Assembly: GCA_023435025.1 (NCBI GenBank) | Contig: JAEYSE010000014.1 | Coordinates: 1 to 30,365 of the forward strand | Reading direction: 5' to 3' | DNA from: Bacillota bacterium | GTDB taxonomy: Bacteria > Bacillota > Clostridia > Christensenellales > CAG-138 | DNA length: 30,365 bases | Part shown: one piece after another, positions 22,730 through 30,225 of the stretch | How the letters are laid out: every line of letters starts with the position of its first letter | Position numbering within the stretch: position 1 is the first letter of the stretch | Made by a program: the position numbers and the translations under genes | Notes under the pieces: generated by a model | The model's database searches: none | What the model was told of the DNA's origin: nothing | What the model saw: only the letters and a program-made list of their open reading frames with translations

Positions 22730-24058
22730 TTATAACACATTCGCTTCCCAACCGAATACTTTGGCAAGCTGTAAAAGCGCCGGGGTAACGTCGCCACTGA
22801 TAATCAGAGAATGGTGGGAACTTAACGCGTCCATTACCTTATGGCCGTCCTGATAGCGGATCAGAGCGCCGTTGCGGCAATCCGACCCGGGATACTGTAC
22901 ATAATCCTCGATTTCAGCCTTGATGATAGACAGCTTTTTAAAACCGGGATATATTTTTGCAAGAGTCACAGGTCCCACCGGTAGGCGTCCGTCTAGCACG
23001 ATGGCGTTGTCGTTGACGATTTCTAGAACCTTGGGGCGCATGGTCCATTCATTGCAGAACTGGCGGGGCACCAGGCCGAAATAGCCGCAGTGCACGCCAA
23101 GGGCGTGATTGTCAGGATCCGCAATATCCGGAAAATGGTCGATCTTTTCATGCGCAAGAGCCGCCATGCCCACCAGGAAGGGATAGAGGTTGGTCATCAT
23201 GATGGGTTGCTCCATGGAGCGATATAAAATATAGGTGGAAAGAAGCGTGAGCGTATCCCCTTCACACGCCCAGATGATGTTATCGCGCTCAAAGAGCATG
23301 TTCCATGCAAGGCAGGGCGTGGTATCACAGTGGAAGGATTCGTTCAGGCAATTGGAGCCGACGCCCGCAATATCCCCGATTTCCTCTATGGTTTCCTTCA
23401 CGGCCATATAGACCTTGACAGCTTTGTAATAATTCTTTTGGCAAACGCCTTCCTGGTTGATGTCCCAGTCCGCACAAACCTTCGCAGCCTCTTCATCCGG
23501 TATGCTGCGTGCGCGGTCGTTGAGTTCCTTCCAACTGCGGTAGATGAGCTTTAAGCCGAATACTTCTTGCATAGTATCCGTGCTCTCCTGCTCCCACCAG
23601 TAAAAGCGCTTGAAAATGTTCGCTTGCATGCCTTCGCCCGGCGTATCCTGGAACATGAGGAACTTTGCGCCGTCCTTGAGGCTCTTTTTCACCGCGATAG
23701 CGCGCAGTATGGTCTTTGCAAGCTCGATGGTATAAGGGGAGAACACGTTACAGCCAATATCCCGCAAGTAGGTCACGATCTCCCAGTCCCACATTTCCAC
23801 CGTACCAAAGCGGGAAGTGAGCACTACAATGGGAAGCTTGATATTTTGAAAAATATCGTTGTGCCGGAAAGCCGCAAATATGAGCTGCGGGAACAAGACC
23901 GCGTCCGCTTCGGGCAGATTTTCGCCCAGGCAGACCGGGGGGAGAAACTCGGCCACATCCGAATAGAAACCATGCAGGCGCTCCATCTGTTGCTGGAACT
24001 CTTTTTGTTCCCTTTCATTCGCTTCTGAAAAATAAACAGGAACCAACCGTGCCTTCAT
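22730..24058 (-). CDS. L-fucose/L-arabinose isomerase-like protein
   Basis: The 442-residue protein resembles the fucose/arabinose isomerase fold. Examples are GVGSNCLNE (about 232-240), DTTPCLAWNMLFERDNI and the acidic ACEGDTLTLLSTYIL around E266/D268, where the metal ligands of FucI lie; HCG follows at 323-325. It is shorter than FucI (about 590) and AraA (about 500), so it may be a divergent subfamily with unknown substrate. AGGAGGAAACGTT fixes ATG 24058. It has its own promoter and diverges from purO. Proximity to the sugar operon makes an aldose-ketose isomerase role in the same pathway likely but unproven. Confidence 0.7.
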   Translation of the reverse strand: MKARLVPVYFSEANEREQKEFQQQMERLHGFYSDVAEFLPPVCLGENLPEADAVLFPQLIFAAFRHNDIFQNIKLPIVVLTSRFGTVEMWDWEIVTYLRDIGCNVFSPYTIELAKTILRAIAVKKSLKDGAKFLMFQDTPGEGMQANIFKRFYWWEQESTDTMQEVFGLKLIYRSWKELNDRARSIPDEEAAKVCADWDINQEGVCQKNYYKAVKVYMAVKETIEEIGDIAGVGSNCLNESFHCDTTPCLAWNMLFERDNIIWACEGDTLTLLSTYILYRSMEQPIMMTNLYPFLVGMAALAHEKIDHFPDIADPDNHALGVHCGYFGLVPRQFCNEWTMRPKVLEIVNDNAIVLDGRLPVGPVTLAKIYPGFKKLSIIKAEIEDYVQYPGSDCRNGALIRYQDGHKVMDALSSHHSLIISGDVTPALLQLAKVFGWEANVL

Positions 24059-24178
24059 AACGTTTCCTCCTGCGATCATAGATGTGACAGCTGCCGTAGA
24101 TTCATGTAAACTGTGCGGCTTTCGTCGAACGGACGACGCATCTGGGGTTATCCACGATTGTTTTCTGTCCGCAAGCAT

Positions 24179-24208
24179 ATAATAACATACAACACCAAAC
24201 GAAAGCAA
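24179..24208 (-). promoter_or_regulatory. Candidate promoter of the isomerase-like gene
   Basis: On the minus strand TTGCTT (24208-24203), an 18-base spacer and TATTAT (24184-24179) lie about 120 bases before the start codon. The 326-base gap 24059-24384 is AT-rich and otherwise holds the divergent purO promoter. I found no riboswitch that I could recognise there. Confidence 0.45.
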
Positions 24209-24310
24209 TCACTAATCGAAACTTTCATATAAAAAACACTATCAAATTCTCTTGCAAGAACGAGTTCGCAAATCGCAACGATATTAATCCTAATGTTATT
24301 GCACTTATTC

Positions 24311-24339
24311 TTGATAATATTCGTTAATTTGTGTAATAT
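24311..24339 (+). promoter_or_regulatory. Promoter of purO-purH
   Basis: TTGATA (24311-24316), a 17-base spacer and TAATAT (24334-24339) precede the purO start by about 45 bases in a very AT-rich segment. No convincing PurBox pair was seen. Confidence 0.7.
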
Positions 24340-24384
24340 TATTTTTATAACCGCGTAAATGTTCATATATCGTGAGGAACTGCG

Positions 24385-25092
24385 ATGACAGCAATGACTG
24401 ACTACCTTTCCGGCAGACGCTACCCCGGAAGAGGCATTCTTTTTGGCACATCATCCGACGGGGCGTATGCGGTGGCCTCTTATTTCATTATGGGGCGCAG
24501 CGTCAACAGCCGCAACCGCGTGTTTGAGAAGACCGAGGACGGCATAATAGCCCGAGCCTACGACGCGGCGCTTGTCACCGATCCTTCCTTAATCCTGTAC
24601 TCGCCGGTCCGCCGCTGCGGGGAATATTGGATCGTGACCAACGGAGACCAGACGGACACCATCTGCTCATTTATAAATAACGGCGGCAGTTTCCGCTCGG
24701 CGCTAAACACCCGCTGTTACGAGCCGGACGCCCCCCATTTTACGCCGCGCATCAGCGGCATGCTGGATATGAAAACCGGCCGGGCGGAATATGAGATTTC
24801 CATTTTAAAAAAAGACCCCGCCACCATGGGCTGTCTGCGGGATTTTTATGAGTACGCGGATGCCCCCGCAGGAAACGGGCATTTCATCCACACCTATGAG
24901 GAAGGCTTTGATCCGCTCAGGACATTCTCGGGCAAACCCGTGCCCGTTCTGTTGCCGGAAGGTACGATCGATCAGGTTGCGGACGCGCTATGGGACAGCC
25001 TGGATCAAGAAAACCGCATCTCCCTTTACGTCAGCTTTTTGCCGCTTCATGGCGGAATACCCCTGACACAATTGCGCAACGCGCACAAATAA
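24385..25092 (+). CDS. purO: IMP cyclohydrolase, PurO type
   Basis: The 235-residue protein has the PurO hallmarks YPGRGI (13-18) and MGRSVNSRNRVF (36-47), typical of the archaeal IMP cyclohydrolase family rather than the N-terminal domain of bacterial PurH. It closes FAICAR to IMP, the last step of de novo purine synthesis. GTGAGGAACTGCG precedes the ATG. The AICAR transformylase gene follows after 14 bases, so the last two purine steps are encoded by two separate adjacent genes. Length is close to that of known PurO proteins. A second upstream in-frame start is not supported. Confidence 0.9.
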   Translation: MTAMTDYLSGRRYPGRGILFGTSSDGAYAVASYFIMGRSVNSRNRVFEKTEDGIIARAYDAALVTDPSLILYSPVRRCGEYWIVTNGDQTDTICSFINNGGSFRSALNTRCYEPDAPHFTPRISGMLDMKTGRAEYEISILKKDPATMGCLRDFYEYADAPAGNGHFIHTYEEGFDPLRTFSGKPVPVLLPEGTIDQVADALWDSLDQENRISLYVSFLPLHGGIPLTQLRNAHK

Positions 25093-25106
25093 AGGAGGCA
25101 AATGAG

Positions 25107-26282
25107 ATGGAGCTTTCCCTCAAATACGGGTGCAACCCGAATCAGAAGCCCGCGAGCGTCTGCGTCCCGGAAGGCGAATTGCCGATGAAAGTGCTAAACG
25201 GCAGCCCCGGCTATATCAATTTGCTCGATGCACTCGCCGGCTGGCAGCTGGTGCGCGAACTGCGCGCGGCTTTAAACCTGCCCGCGGCCGCTTCCTTCAA
25301 GCATGTCAGCCCGGCGGGCGCGGCGGTGGGCCTCCCGCTTACCAACACGCTCAGGCAGATGTGCTTTGTGGAAAGTGAAGAGACGCTCTCTCCCATTTGC
25401 TGCGCGTACATCCGCGCGCGGGGTGCGGACCGGCTTTCGTCCTTTGGAGATTTTATCGCGTTGAGCGAACCTTGCGACGCCTGCACCGCCCGCTATATCG
25501 CGCAGGAGGTATCCGACGGCATCATCGCTCCCGGCTATGAGCCGGAGGCGCTGGAGCTTTTAAAGAAAAAGCGCAAGGGCGCGTACCTCATACTGGAGAT
25601 GGAAAAAAGTTATACCCCGCCAGCCGTTGAAACACGCGACATTTTTGGCATGACATTTACCCAGGGCAGAAACGATGCCCGCATCACGCCGGAGCTTTTA
25701 GATAATATTGTGACCCAGAACAAGGAACTGCCCGCTTTTGCAGTGCGCGACCTGCTGCTGAGTATGATCGTGCTCAAATACACACAGTCAAACTCTGTCT
25801 GCTACGCGGAAAACGGCCAGGCCATAGGCGTGGGCGCGGGCCAGCAATCCCGCATCCACTGCACGCGGCTTGCGGGCAACAAAGCGGATTTCTGGCATTT
25901 GCGGCAGCACCCCAAGGTGCTTTCCTTGCCCTTTGTGAGCGGCCTCGCCCGCCCCGCGCGGGACAACGCCATAGACCTTTACCTTTCCGAGGAGGAGAGC
26001 GAGGACGTGCTGCGTGACGCCGCCTGGCCGGAATGCTTTGTAAAGAGGCCCGAGCGGCTGACTCTGGCCGAGAAGCACGCATGGCTCAATCAATTCCGGG
26101 AAGTCTCTCTCTCAAGCGACGCGTTCTTCCCCTTTGGGGATAATATCTCCCGTGCGGTGCGCAGCGGAGTATGCTTCATCGCCCAGCCCGGCGGCTCCAT
26201 ACGGGACGATCAGGTCATCGCCACGTGTAACAAGTACAACATCGTGATGGCGTTTACGGGGTTAAGATTGTTCCGCCATTAA
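25107..26282 (+). CDS. purH: Stand-alone AICAR formyltransferase (PurH transformylase domain)
   Basis: The 391-residue protein matches only the transformylase part of PurH, with the catalytic pair K65-H66 in SFKHVSPAGAA. It also has SNSVCYAENGQAIGVGAGQQSR and the C-terminal SDAFFPFGDNI and VQPGGS-like AQPGGSIRDDQVI. It transfers a formyl group from 10-formyl-THF to AICAR, giving FAICAR for PurO. The cyclohydrolase domain of the usual 520-residue bifunctional PurH is absent and is supplied by the upstream gene. AAAGGAGGCAAATGAG gives ATG 25107; the frame opens further upstream inside purO but only as overlap. A bidirectional terminator follows. Confidence 0.93.
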   Translation: MELSLKYGCNPNQKPASVCVPEGELPMKVLNGSPGYINLLDALAGWQLVRELRAALNLPAAASFKHVSPAGAAVGLPLTNTLRQMCFVESEETLSPICCAYIRARGADRLSSFGDFIALSEPCDACTARYIAQEVSDGIIAPGYEPEALELLKKKRKGAYLILEMEKSYTPPAVETRDIFGMTFTQGRNDARITPELLDNIVTQNKELPAFAVRDLLLSMIVLKYTQSNSVCYAENGQAIGVGAGQQSRIHCTRLAGNKADFWHLRQHPKVLSLPFVSGLARPARDNAIDLYLSEEESEDVLRDAAWPECFVKRPERLTLAEKHAWLNQFREVSLSSDAFFPFGDNISRAVRSGVCFIAQPGGSIRDDQVIATCNKYNIVMAFTGLRLFRH

Positions 26283-26303
26283 ATATAGCAGCAATAAAAC
26301 GAA

Positions 26304-26336
26304 AAAACTTGCATACCGTCTTGGCATGCAAGTTTT
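26304..26336. terminator. Bidirectional terminator between purH and the DUF2007 gene
   Basis: AAAACTTGCAT (26304-26314) pairs perfectly with ATGCAAGTTTT (26326-26336) across an 11-base loop, with A-rich and T-rich flanks on both sides. It serves the convergent genes ending at 26282 and 26345. Confidence 0.88.
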
Positions 26337-26344
26337 ATTTCACA

Positions 26345-26629
26345 TTACTCTTCGGGTTCTGCCTCCGGCTGCTCCGCTTCTTCCGCTAAACGCGCAAGCG
26401 TTTCCTCGTCGATCGGGGTAAATATGCCCTCAAGCAGCGTTTGCGCTCGCTCATAATCGGATTCGGCCACCAGAATATCCACACCATAAATGGAGGCGCT
26501 TACATATACCGAACCCGCCCCTCCGTGCCTGAGCCCGTGCGGGATACCCTCCTGTTCGAGCAAACCCGTAATCAGCCCCGCCTCCGCGTCATCCCGCACA
26601 GAGCAGAGCTTTTTGACCTTATCCTGCAT
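26345..26629 (-). CDS. DUF2007-family small protein
   Basis: The 94-residue protein fits the DUF2007 (putative signal-transducing) family. It has a ferredoxin-like pattern VRDDAEAGLITGLLEQEGIP, then GVDILVAESDYERAQTLLEG, and an acidic, probably disordered tail (EEAEQPEAEPEE). No enzyme motif, signal peptide or membrane segment is visible. The family's function is not established; members are thought to act as small regulators or fused signal domains. AAGGAGGAGTAAT precedes the ATG. It may share a transcript with the SCP2-like gene 70 bases upstream. Confidence 0.8.
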   Translation of the reverse strand: MQDKVKKLCSVRDDAEAGLITGLLEQEGIPHGLRHGGAGSVYVSASIYGVDILVAESDYERAQTLLEGIFTPIDEETLARLAEEAEQPEAEPEE

Positions 26630-26698
26630 ATTACTCCTCCTTTTGGCCTCTCCTATGCTAATAATACCCGACCAGGATGGATTTTGTCAGTGGCGCAG

Positions 26699-27088
26699 TT
26701 AAAATTCCGTCGGAATACTCCTGACTGCGATAATCAGCCCGTCGATCACGGGGGTAAGCCGCATGGCGCGCAGCATGTTCCCCTGAAAGCGCAGCCTGCC
26801 GCTTTGCAACGCGCGCCCCGCCTCCAGGTTGCCGCTTAGCACCTGGGCAAACGTGGGGTATGCGCCCGTAATCACAAACTCCGCCGCAGGGCCCGCGCCC
26901 TCCCCCGCCTCCACCCTGTTTGCCATGCCATTATGAAAATTGACATACAGGTATTTTTGCCCGCCGCCAAGCACGCCCATATGGCGGAAATTAACGGACG
27001 CGTTCACGCCCCCTCCGCGTACTGGTATGTCCTGCAGCCCTTTTTTCAGTTCCTCCGTCCATTCGGGGCAAAGATAGGAAAATGGCAT
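26699..27088 (-). CDS. SCP2-like (sterol carrier fold) small protein
   Basis: The 129-residue soluble protein ends in a segment typical of the SCP2 fold: FVITGAYPTFAQVLSGNLEA followed by GRLRFQGNMLRAMRL. Bacterial members bind hydrophobic ligands or act as accessory domains; no function can be assigned here. GAGGGTG precedes ATG 27088; an in-frame TTG at 27109 would add seven residues and overlap that site. Upstream on the minus strand TATACT (27126-27121) is a possible -10, with only a weak -35. No link to the sugar genes is apparent. Confidence 0.65.
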   Translation of the reverse strand: MPFSYLCPEWTEELKKGLQDIPVRGGGVNASVNFRHMGVLGGGQKYLYVNFHNGMANRVEAGEGAGPAAEFVITGAYPTFAQVLSGNLEAGRALQSGRLRFQGNMLRAMRLTPVIDGLIIAVRSIPTEF

Positions 27089-27239
27089 ACGCGCACCCTC
27101 TTTCTTCAATCGACTGCTTTAGTATACGCGGTTTTCGCGGTTTGCGGAACCCGCATCCATTCGATCACCCGCAACAGGGTCCCCACGAGGTACAAAAATT
27201 CGATATTTTTCGCGCCACAGAAAGTCACGCTAATTTCAC

Positions 27240-27268
27240 TTGCCCCCCCTTTTCCGTTTGGGTATAAT
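27240..27268 (+). promoter_or_regulatory. Promoter of the P-loop gene (and possibly thrC)
   Basis: TTGCCC (27240-27245), a 17-base spacer and a perfect TATAAT (27263-27268) lie 35 bases before the TTG start of the P-loop gene. Confidence 0.7.
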
Positions 27269-27302
27269 AAAATCAAGATCAAATCTAAAGGAGGGGTTTA
27301 CC

Positions 27303-27713
27303 TTGATACGAGTCATCTTCGGCGAAAAGGGTGCAGGGAAGACCAAGCGCATCATCGAAATGGCCAATTCCGCCTCGAAAGACGGAAAAGGAAGTGTCGT
27401 ATTCATTGATGATGACAGCCGGTACATGTTCGATCTGACGCGGGAAATCCGTTTTGTGGACGCATCTCGGTTTGAAATAGACGGCCCGAAAATGTTTTAT
27501 GGGTTCTTGTGCGGGATCGCCGCGCAGGATTTTGACTTAGAACACCTGTTCATTGACGGCTTTTTGAAAATCGTCCACCACGATTTGGCTACGCTTGAAG
27601 GTCTGTTCGAACACCTGAAGAAATTCGCCGAGGATTGTTCTTTGACCATCACAATCAGCATCAGCGGCAAACCCGATAACATACCGGAATTTTTAAAGGA
27701 ATTCATATTATAA
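27303..27713 (+). CDS. Small P-loop NTPase of unknown function
   Basis: The 136-residue protein begins with a Walker A motif (IFGEKGAGKTKRIIE, residues 5-19). It has a possible Walker B/acidic strand in LEHLFIDGF and otherwise no recognisable domain. I recall similar short P-loop proteins in Clostridia, often loosely annotated as PilT-like, but no PilT-specific motif is present. It starts with TTG at 27303, strongly supported by AAAGGAGGGG 7 bases before. There is no membrane segment. It precedes thrC on the same strand with a terminator between them. Function unknown; ATP or GTP binding is the only safe statement. Confidence 0.75.
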   Translation: MIRVIFGEKGAGKTKRIIEMANSASKDGKGSVVFIDDDSRYMFDLTREIRFVDASRFEIDGPKMFYGFLCGIAAQDFDLEHLFIDGFLKIVHHDLATLEGLFEHLKKFAEDCSLTITISISGKPDNIPEFLKEFIL

Positions 27714-27733
27714 AACCGCAAGATTGATTTGAG

Positions 27734-27776
27734 GCTGCCCCATCCCGGCAAAAAAGCCGCGGGGGGCAGCTTTTTT
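27734..27776 (+). terminator. Terminator between the P-loop gene and thrC
   Basis: GCTGCCCC (27734-27741) pairs with GGGGGGCAGC (27761-27770) around a loop that itself contains CGGC/GCCG, followed by six T. Only 16 bases separate it from ATG 27793, leaving no room for a promoter after it. Confidence 0.85.
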
Positions 27777-27792
27777 AAAACAAGGAGGCCAT

Positions 27793-29262
27793 ATGCAATA
27801 CGTCAGCACCCGGGGTGGCGCGCCTGTTTCTGCCGCAAGAGCGATTGTGCAGGGTATCTGCCCGCTGGGCGGGCTGTATGTGCCCGAAACATTCCCCTCT
27901 CTGCCGGTAGACGCCCTCTTGGCGCATCGTGGGGATTACCGCGCAATCGCATTCGCCGTGATGCGCGAATACCTGGATACGCCGGAAGAAACGCTCAAAG
28001 GGTACCTTTCCTTAGCGTACTCAAGTAAGTTCGATACCCCGTCCATCGCGCCCACCGTACCGCTTACGAAGAGCGAAAGCGTGCTGGAGCTTTGGCACGG
28101 GCCAACGCTTGCCTTTAAGGATATGGCACTGCAGACGCTGCCGTACCTGATGCGGGACTCCCTAAAGCAAACGGGCGAAGACAAGCAGGTGTATATACTC
28201 GTCGCCACCTCAGGCGATACGGGAAAGGCCGCGCTCGCCGGATTTTGCGACGTACCCGGTACAAAGGTTCAGGTGTTTTACCCGCATGGGGGCGTGAGCC
28301 ACGCGCAGCTATTGCAGATGACTACGCAGGAAGGCAACAACACCCATGTATGCGGCGTAGAAGGAAACTTTGACGACACGCAGACCGCCTTAAAGAAAAT
28401 ATTCCGGGACGAGGACGTAATAAAAAAAGCTGCAGAAAAGGGATACCGCCTTTCTTCCGCGAATTCCATCAATTTTGGAAGGCTGCTCCCGCAGATCGCC
28501 TACTACTACGCCTCCTACCTCGAGCTTTGCGGGTTGGGAAAAATAAAGCTGGGCGACAAGATCAATTTCTGCGTGCCTACCGGCAATTTCGGCGATATCT
28601 TAGCGGGCTACTATGCCATGCGCATGGGGCTGCCAGTTAACAGGTTCATATGCGCTTCCAACCGGAATAACGTTCTGACGGACTTTTTCCACAAAGGGGA
28701 ATACGACAGCCGCAGGCCGTTCTACAAAAGCATGTCCTGCTCCATCGATATTTTGGTCTCCTCCAACCTGGAACGACTGCTGTTCGAGGCGGCCGATAGG
28801 GACAACGCCAAAGTTCAGCAATGGATGTCCTCTCTGCAAACGGAAGGCCGTTACGACGTCGGCCGCGCGGTGGCGGAAAAGCTCGGCAGCCTGTTTGACG
28901 CGGACTGGTGCGATGAAGAAGATACGCTTTCCACTATACGTGCCTGCTATGAACAGACCGGCTACCTGATGGACCCGCATACCGCCGTGGCGCAGACCAT
29001 ACTGGAACGGCGCGAAAAATCAACCGGGGTTGACGCGCATACCGTGCTGCTTTCCACAGCCAGCCCTTATAAGTTTGCATCCGACGTACTGCAGGCGTTT
29101 GAAGCGCCGTCGGACGATGATTTTAAAAACGCAGCACGGCTGAGCGAGTTAACCGGCACCGCCGTGCCCAAAGCCATAACGGAGCTTTTTGAAAAGCCCG
29201 TGCTGCATACCGCAGTGTGCGGAATTGCGGATATGCCCCGGCGGGTGCTGGAGGTTTTATAA
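27793..29262 (+). CDS. thrC: Threonine synthase
   Basis: The 489-residue PLP enzyme has the cofactor lysine K109 in GPTLAFKDMALQ and the substrate-phosphate and PLP loops SGDTGKAALAGF, SSANSINFGRLLPQIAYY and VPTGNFGDILAGYYA. It converts O-phosphohomoserine to threonine. Length fits the longer bacterial/fungal class. CAAGGAGGCCAT precedes ATG 27793. No hom or thrB gene is in the window, so threonine synthesis genes are not clustered here. The stop is followed at once by an intrinsic terminator. Confidence 0.96.
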   Translation: MQYVSTRGGAPVSAARAIVQGICPLGGLYVPETFPSLPVDALLAHRGDYRAIAFAVMREYLDTPEETLKGYLSLAYSSKFDTPSIAPTVPLTKSESVLELWHGPTLAFKDMALQTLPYLMRDSLKQTGEDKQVYILVATSGDTGKAALAGFCDVPGTKVQVFYPHGGVSHAQLLQMTTQEGNNTHVCGVEGNFDDTQTALKKIFRDEDVIKKAAEKGYRLSSANSINFGRLLPQIAYYYASYLELCGLGKIKLGDKINFCVPTGNFGDILAGYYAMRMGLPVNRFICASNRNNVLTDFFHKGEYDSRRPFYKSMSCSIDILVSSNLERLLFEAADRDNAKVQQWMSSLQTEGRYDVGRAVAEKLGSLFDADWCDEEDTLSTIRACYEQTGYLMDPHTAVAQTILERREKSTGVDAHTVLLSTASPYKFASDVLQAFEAPSDDDFKNAARLSELTGTAVPKAITELFEKPVLHTAVCGIADMPRRVLEVL

Positions 29263-29268
29263 TATTTC

Positions 29269-29304
29269 ACTGCCAAGGTCAGCATAGACTTTGGCAGTAT
29301 TTTT
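29269..29304 (+). terminator. Terminator after thrC
   Basis: ACTGCCAAGGTC (29269-29280) pairs with GACTTTGGCAGT (29287-29298), one G-T wobble, loop AGCATA, then ATTTTT. It ends just 18 bases before the start codon of the next gene. Confidence 0.88.
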
Positions 29305-29322
29305 AGATGGGAGGCGAACGGG

Positions 29323-30135
29323 ATGAAGCTTGCGCTGTGCCAGATCACCGTAACACAAGAGAAAGAACAAAACCTTACACGCGCAAAAGAAGCCTTGTTC
29401 CGCGCGGCGGACAAGGGAGCCAAGCTTGCCATATTGCCCGAGATGTTCTCTATCGCTTATGTTCCAAATCTGTTCCGGGAAGCTTCTGAGCCCTGCCCTG
29501 GCGGGGAAAGCGCGGCGCTGCTTTCAGAAGCCGCAAAGGAAACAGGCTTATTTATCATCGGCGGCTCCGTACCGGAGCTGTATGAAGGCAGGCTCTACAA
29601 TACCAGTATGTCGTTTTCATCGGACGGAACGTATATGGGGAAATACCGCAAAGCGCATTTGTTTGATATCGATATCCCGGGAAAATTCCGCTTTATGGAG
29701 TCGGAGACCATCGCTCCGGGAAACGGATACCCGCTGATACTGGACGCACCCCTAAAAACCGGCGTCTCCATCTGTTACGATATCCGGTTTCCGGAATGGG
29801 CGCGGCTCATCATGCAGCAGGACGCGGACCTAATAGCGCTGCCCGCCGCGTTTTCCCGCACCACCGGGCCGCGCCACTGGGAACTATTGCTGCGGGCGCG
29901 GGCACTGGATAACCAGCTTTTTGTGGCTGCGGTCTCCCCGGCGCAATCAGCTTCCGCATATGGGCATTCGCTTGTCGCCACACCGGACGGCGCGGTGCTC
30001 TATTCCTGCGACGAAAGCGAGGAGGTTGCGGTGGTGGAGCTAGACATCGGCATGCTGGAGGAAATGAGAAGCAGCATCCCTGTTCGACGCAACCGCCGGA
30101 CCGACCTCTACCGGCTGGAGCCGGTGCAGCATTGA
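29323..30135 (+). CDS. Carbon-nitrogen hydrolase, nitrilase family (Nit2/omega-amidase-like)
   Basis: The 270-residue cytosolic hydrolase has the full catalytic triad E40 (AILPEMF), K110 (YRKAHLFDID) and C151 (SICYDIRFPEWA). The pattern HLFDIDIPGKFRFMESE and RARALDNQLFVAA is characteristic of the Nit2/omega-amidase branch. That branch hydrolyses alpha-ketoglutaramate or similar dicarboxylate monoamides and serves metabolite repair. GGGAGGCGAACGGG precedes the ATG. The thrC terminator lies immediately upstream, so expression depends on read-through or on a promoter inside thrC. Confidence 0.9.
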   Translation: MKLALCQITVTQEKEQNLTRAKEALFRAADKGAKLAILPEMFSIAYVPNLFREASEPCPGGESAALLSEAAKETGLFIIGGSVPELYEGRLYNTSMSFSSDGTYMGKYRKAHLFDIDIPGKFRFMESETIAPGNGYPLILDAPLKTGVSICYDIRFPEWARLIMQQDADLIALPAAFSRTTGPRHWELLLRARALDNQLFVAAVSPAQSASAYGHSLVATPDGAVLYSCDESEEVAVVELDIGMLEEMRSSIPVRRNRRTDLYRLEPVQH

Positions 30136-30225
30136 TACGCAGCGACGCTTTGTTTACAGTTTCTTTAACCCCCTCCGTTTCCTATTATGGTATGCTTTGG
30201 ATATTGTGTAATAAGGAGGTATTGC

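Noticed and set aside
24059..24208. Longer N-terminus for the isomerase-like protein from 24208
   Set aside because: It would run into the candidate -10 and the promoter region; AGGAGGAAACGTT clearly marks ATG 24058.
24059..24384. Purine riboswitch or PurR box upstream of purO
   Set aside because: I could not find a recognisable aptamer core or a pair of CGAAC-type PurBoxes; only a CGAGTTCG-like stretch was seen, which is not enough.
27121..27160. Repeated GCGGTTT words and a TATACT -10 upstream of the SCP2-like gene
   Set aside because: The matching -35 is poor (TTCCGC) and the repeats are too short to support a specific regulatory claim.
27714..27792. T-box or leader peptide attenuator for thrC
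   Set aside because: The gap is only 79 bases and contains a simple terminator; there is no T-box core and no threonine-rich leader frame.
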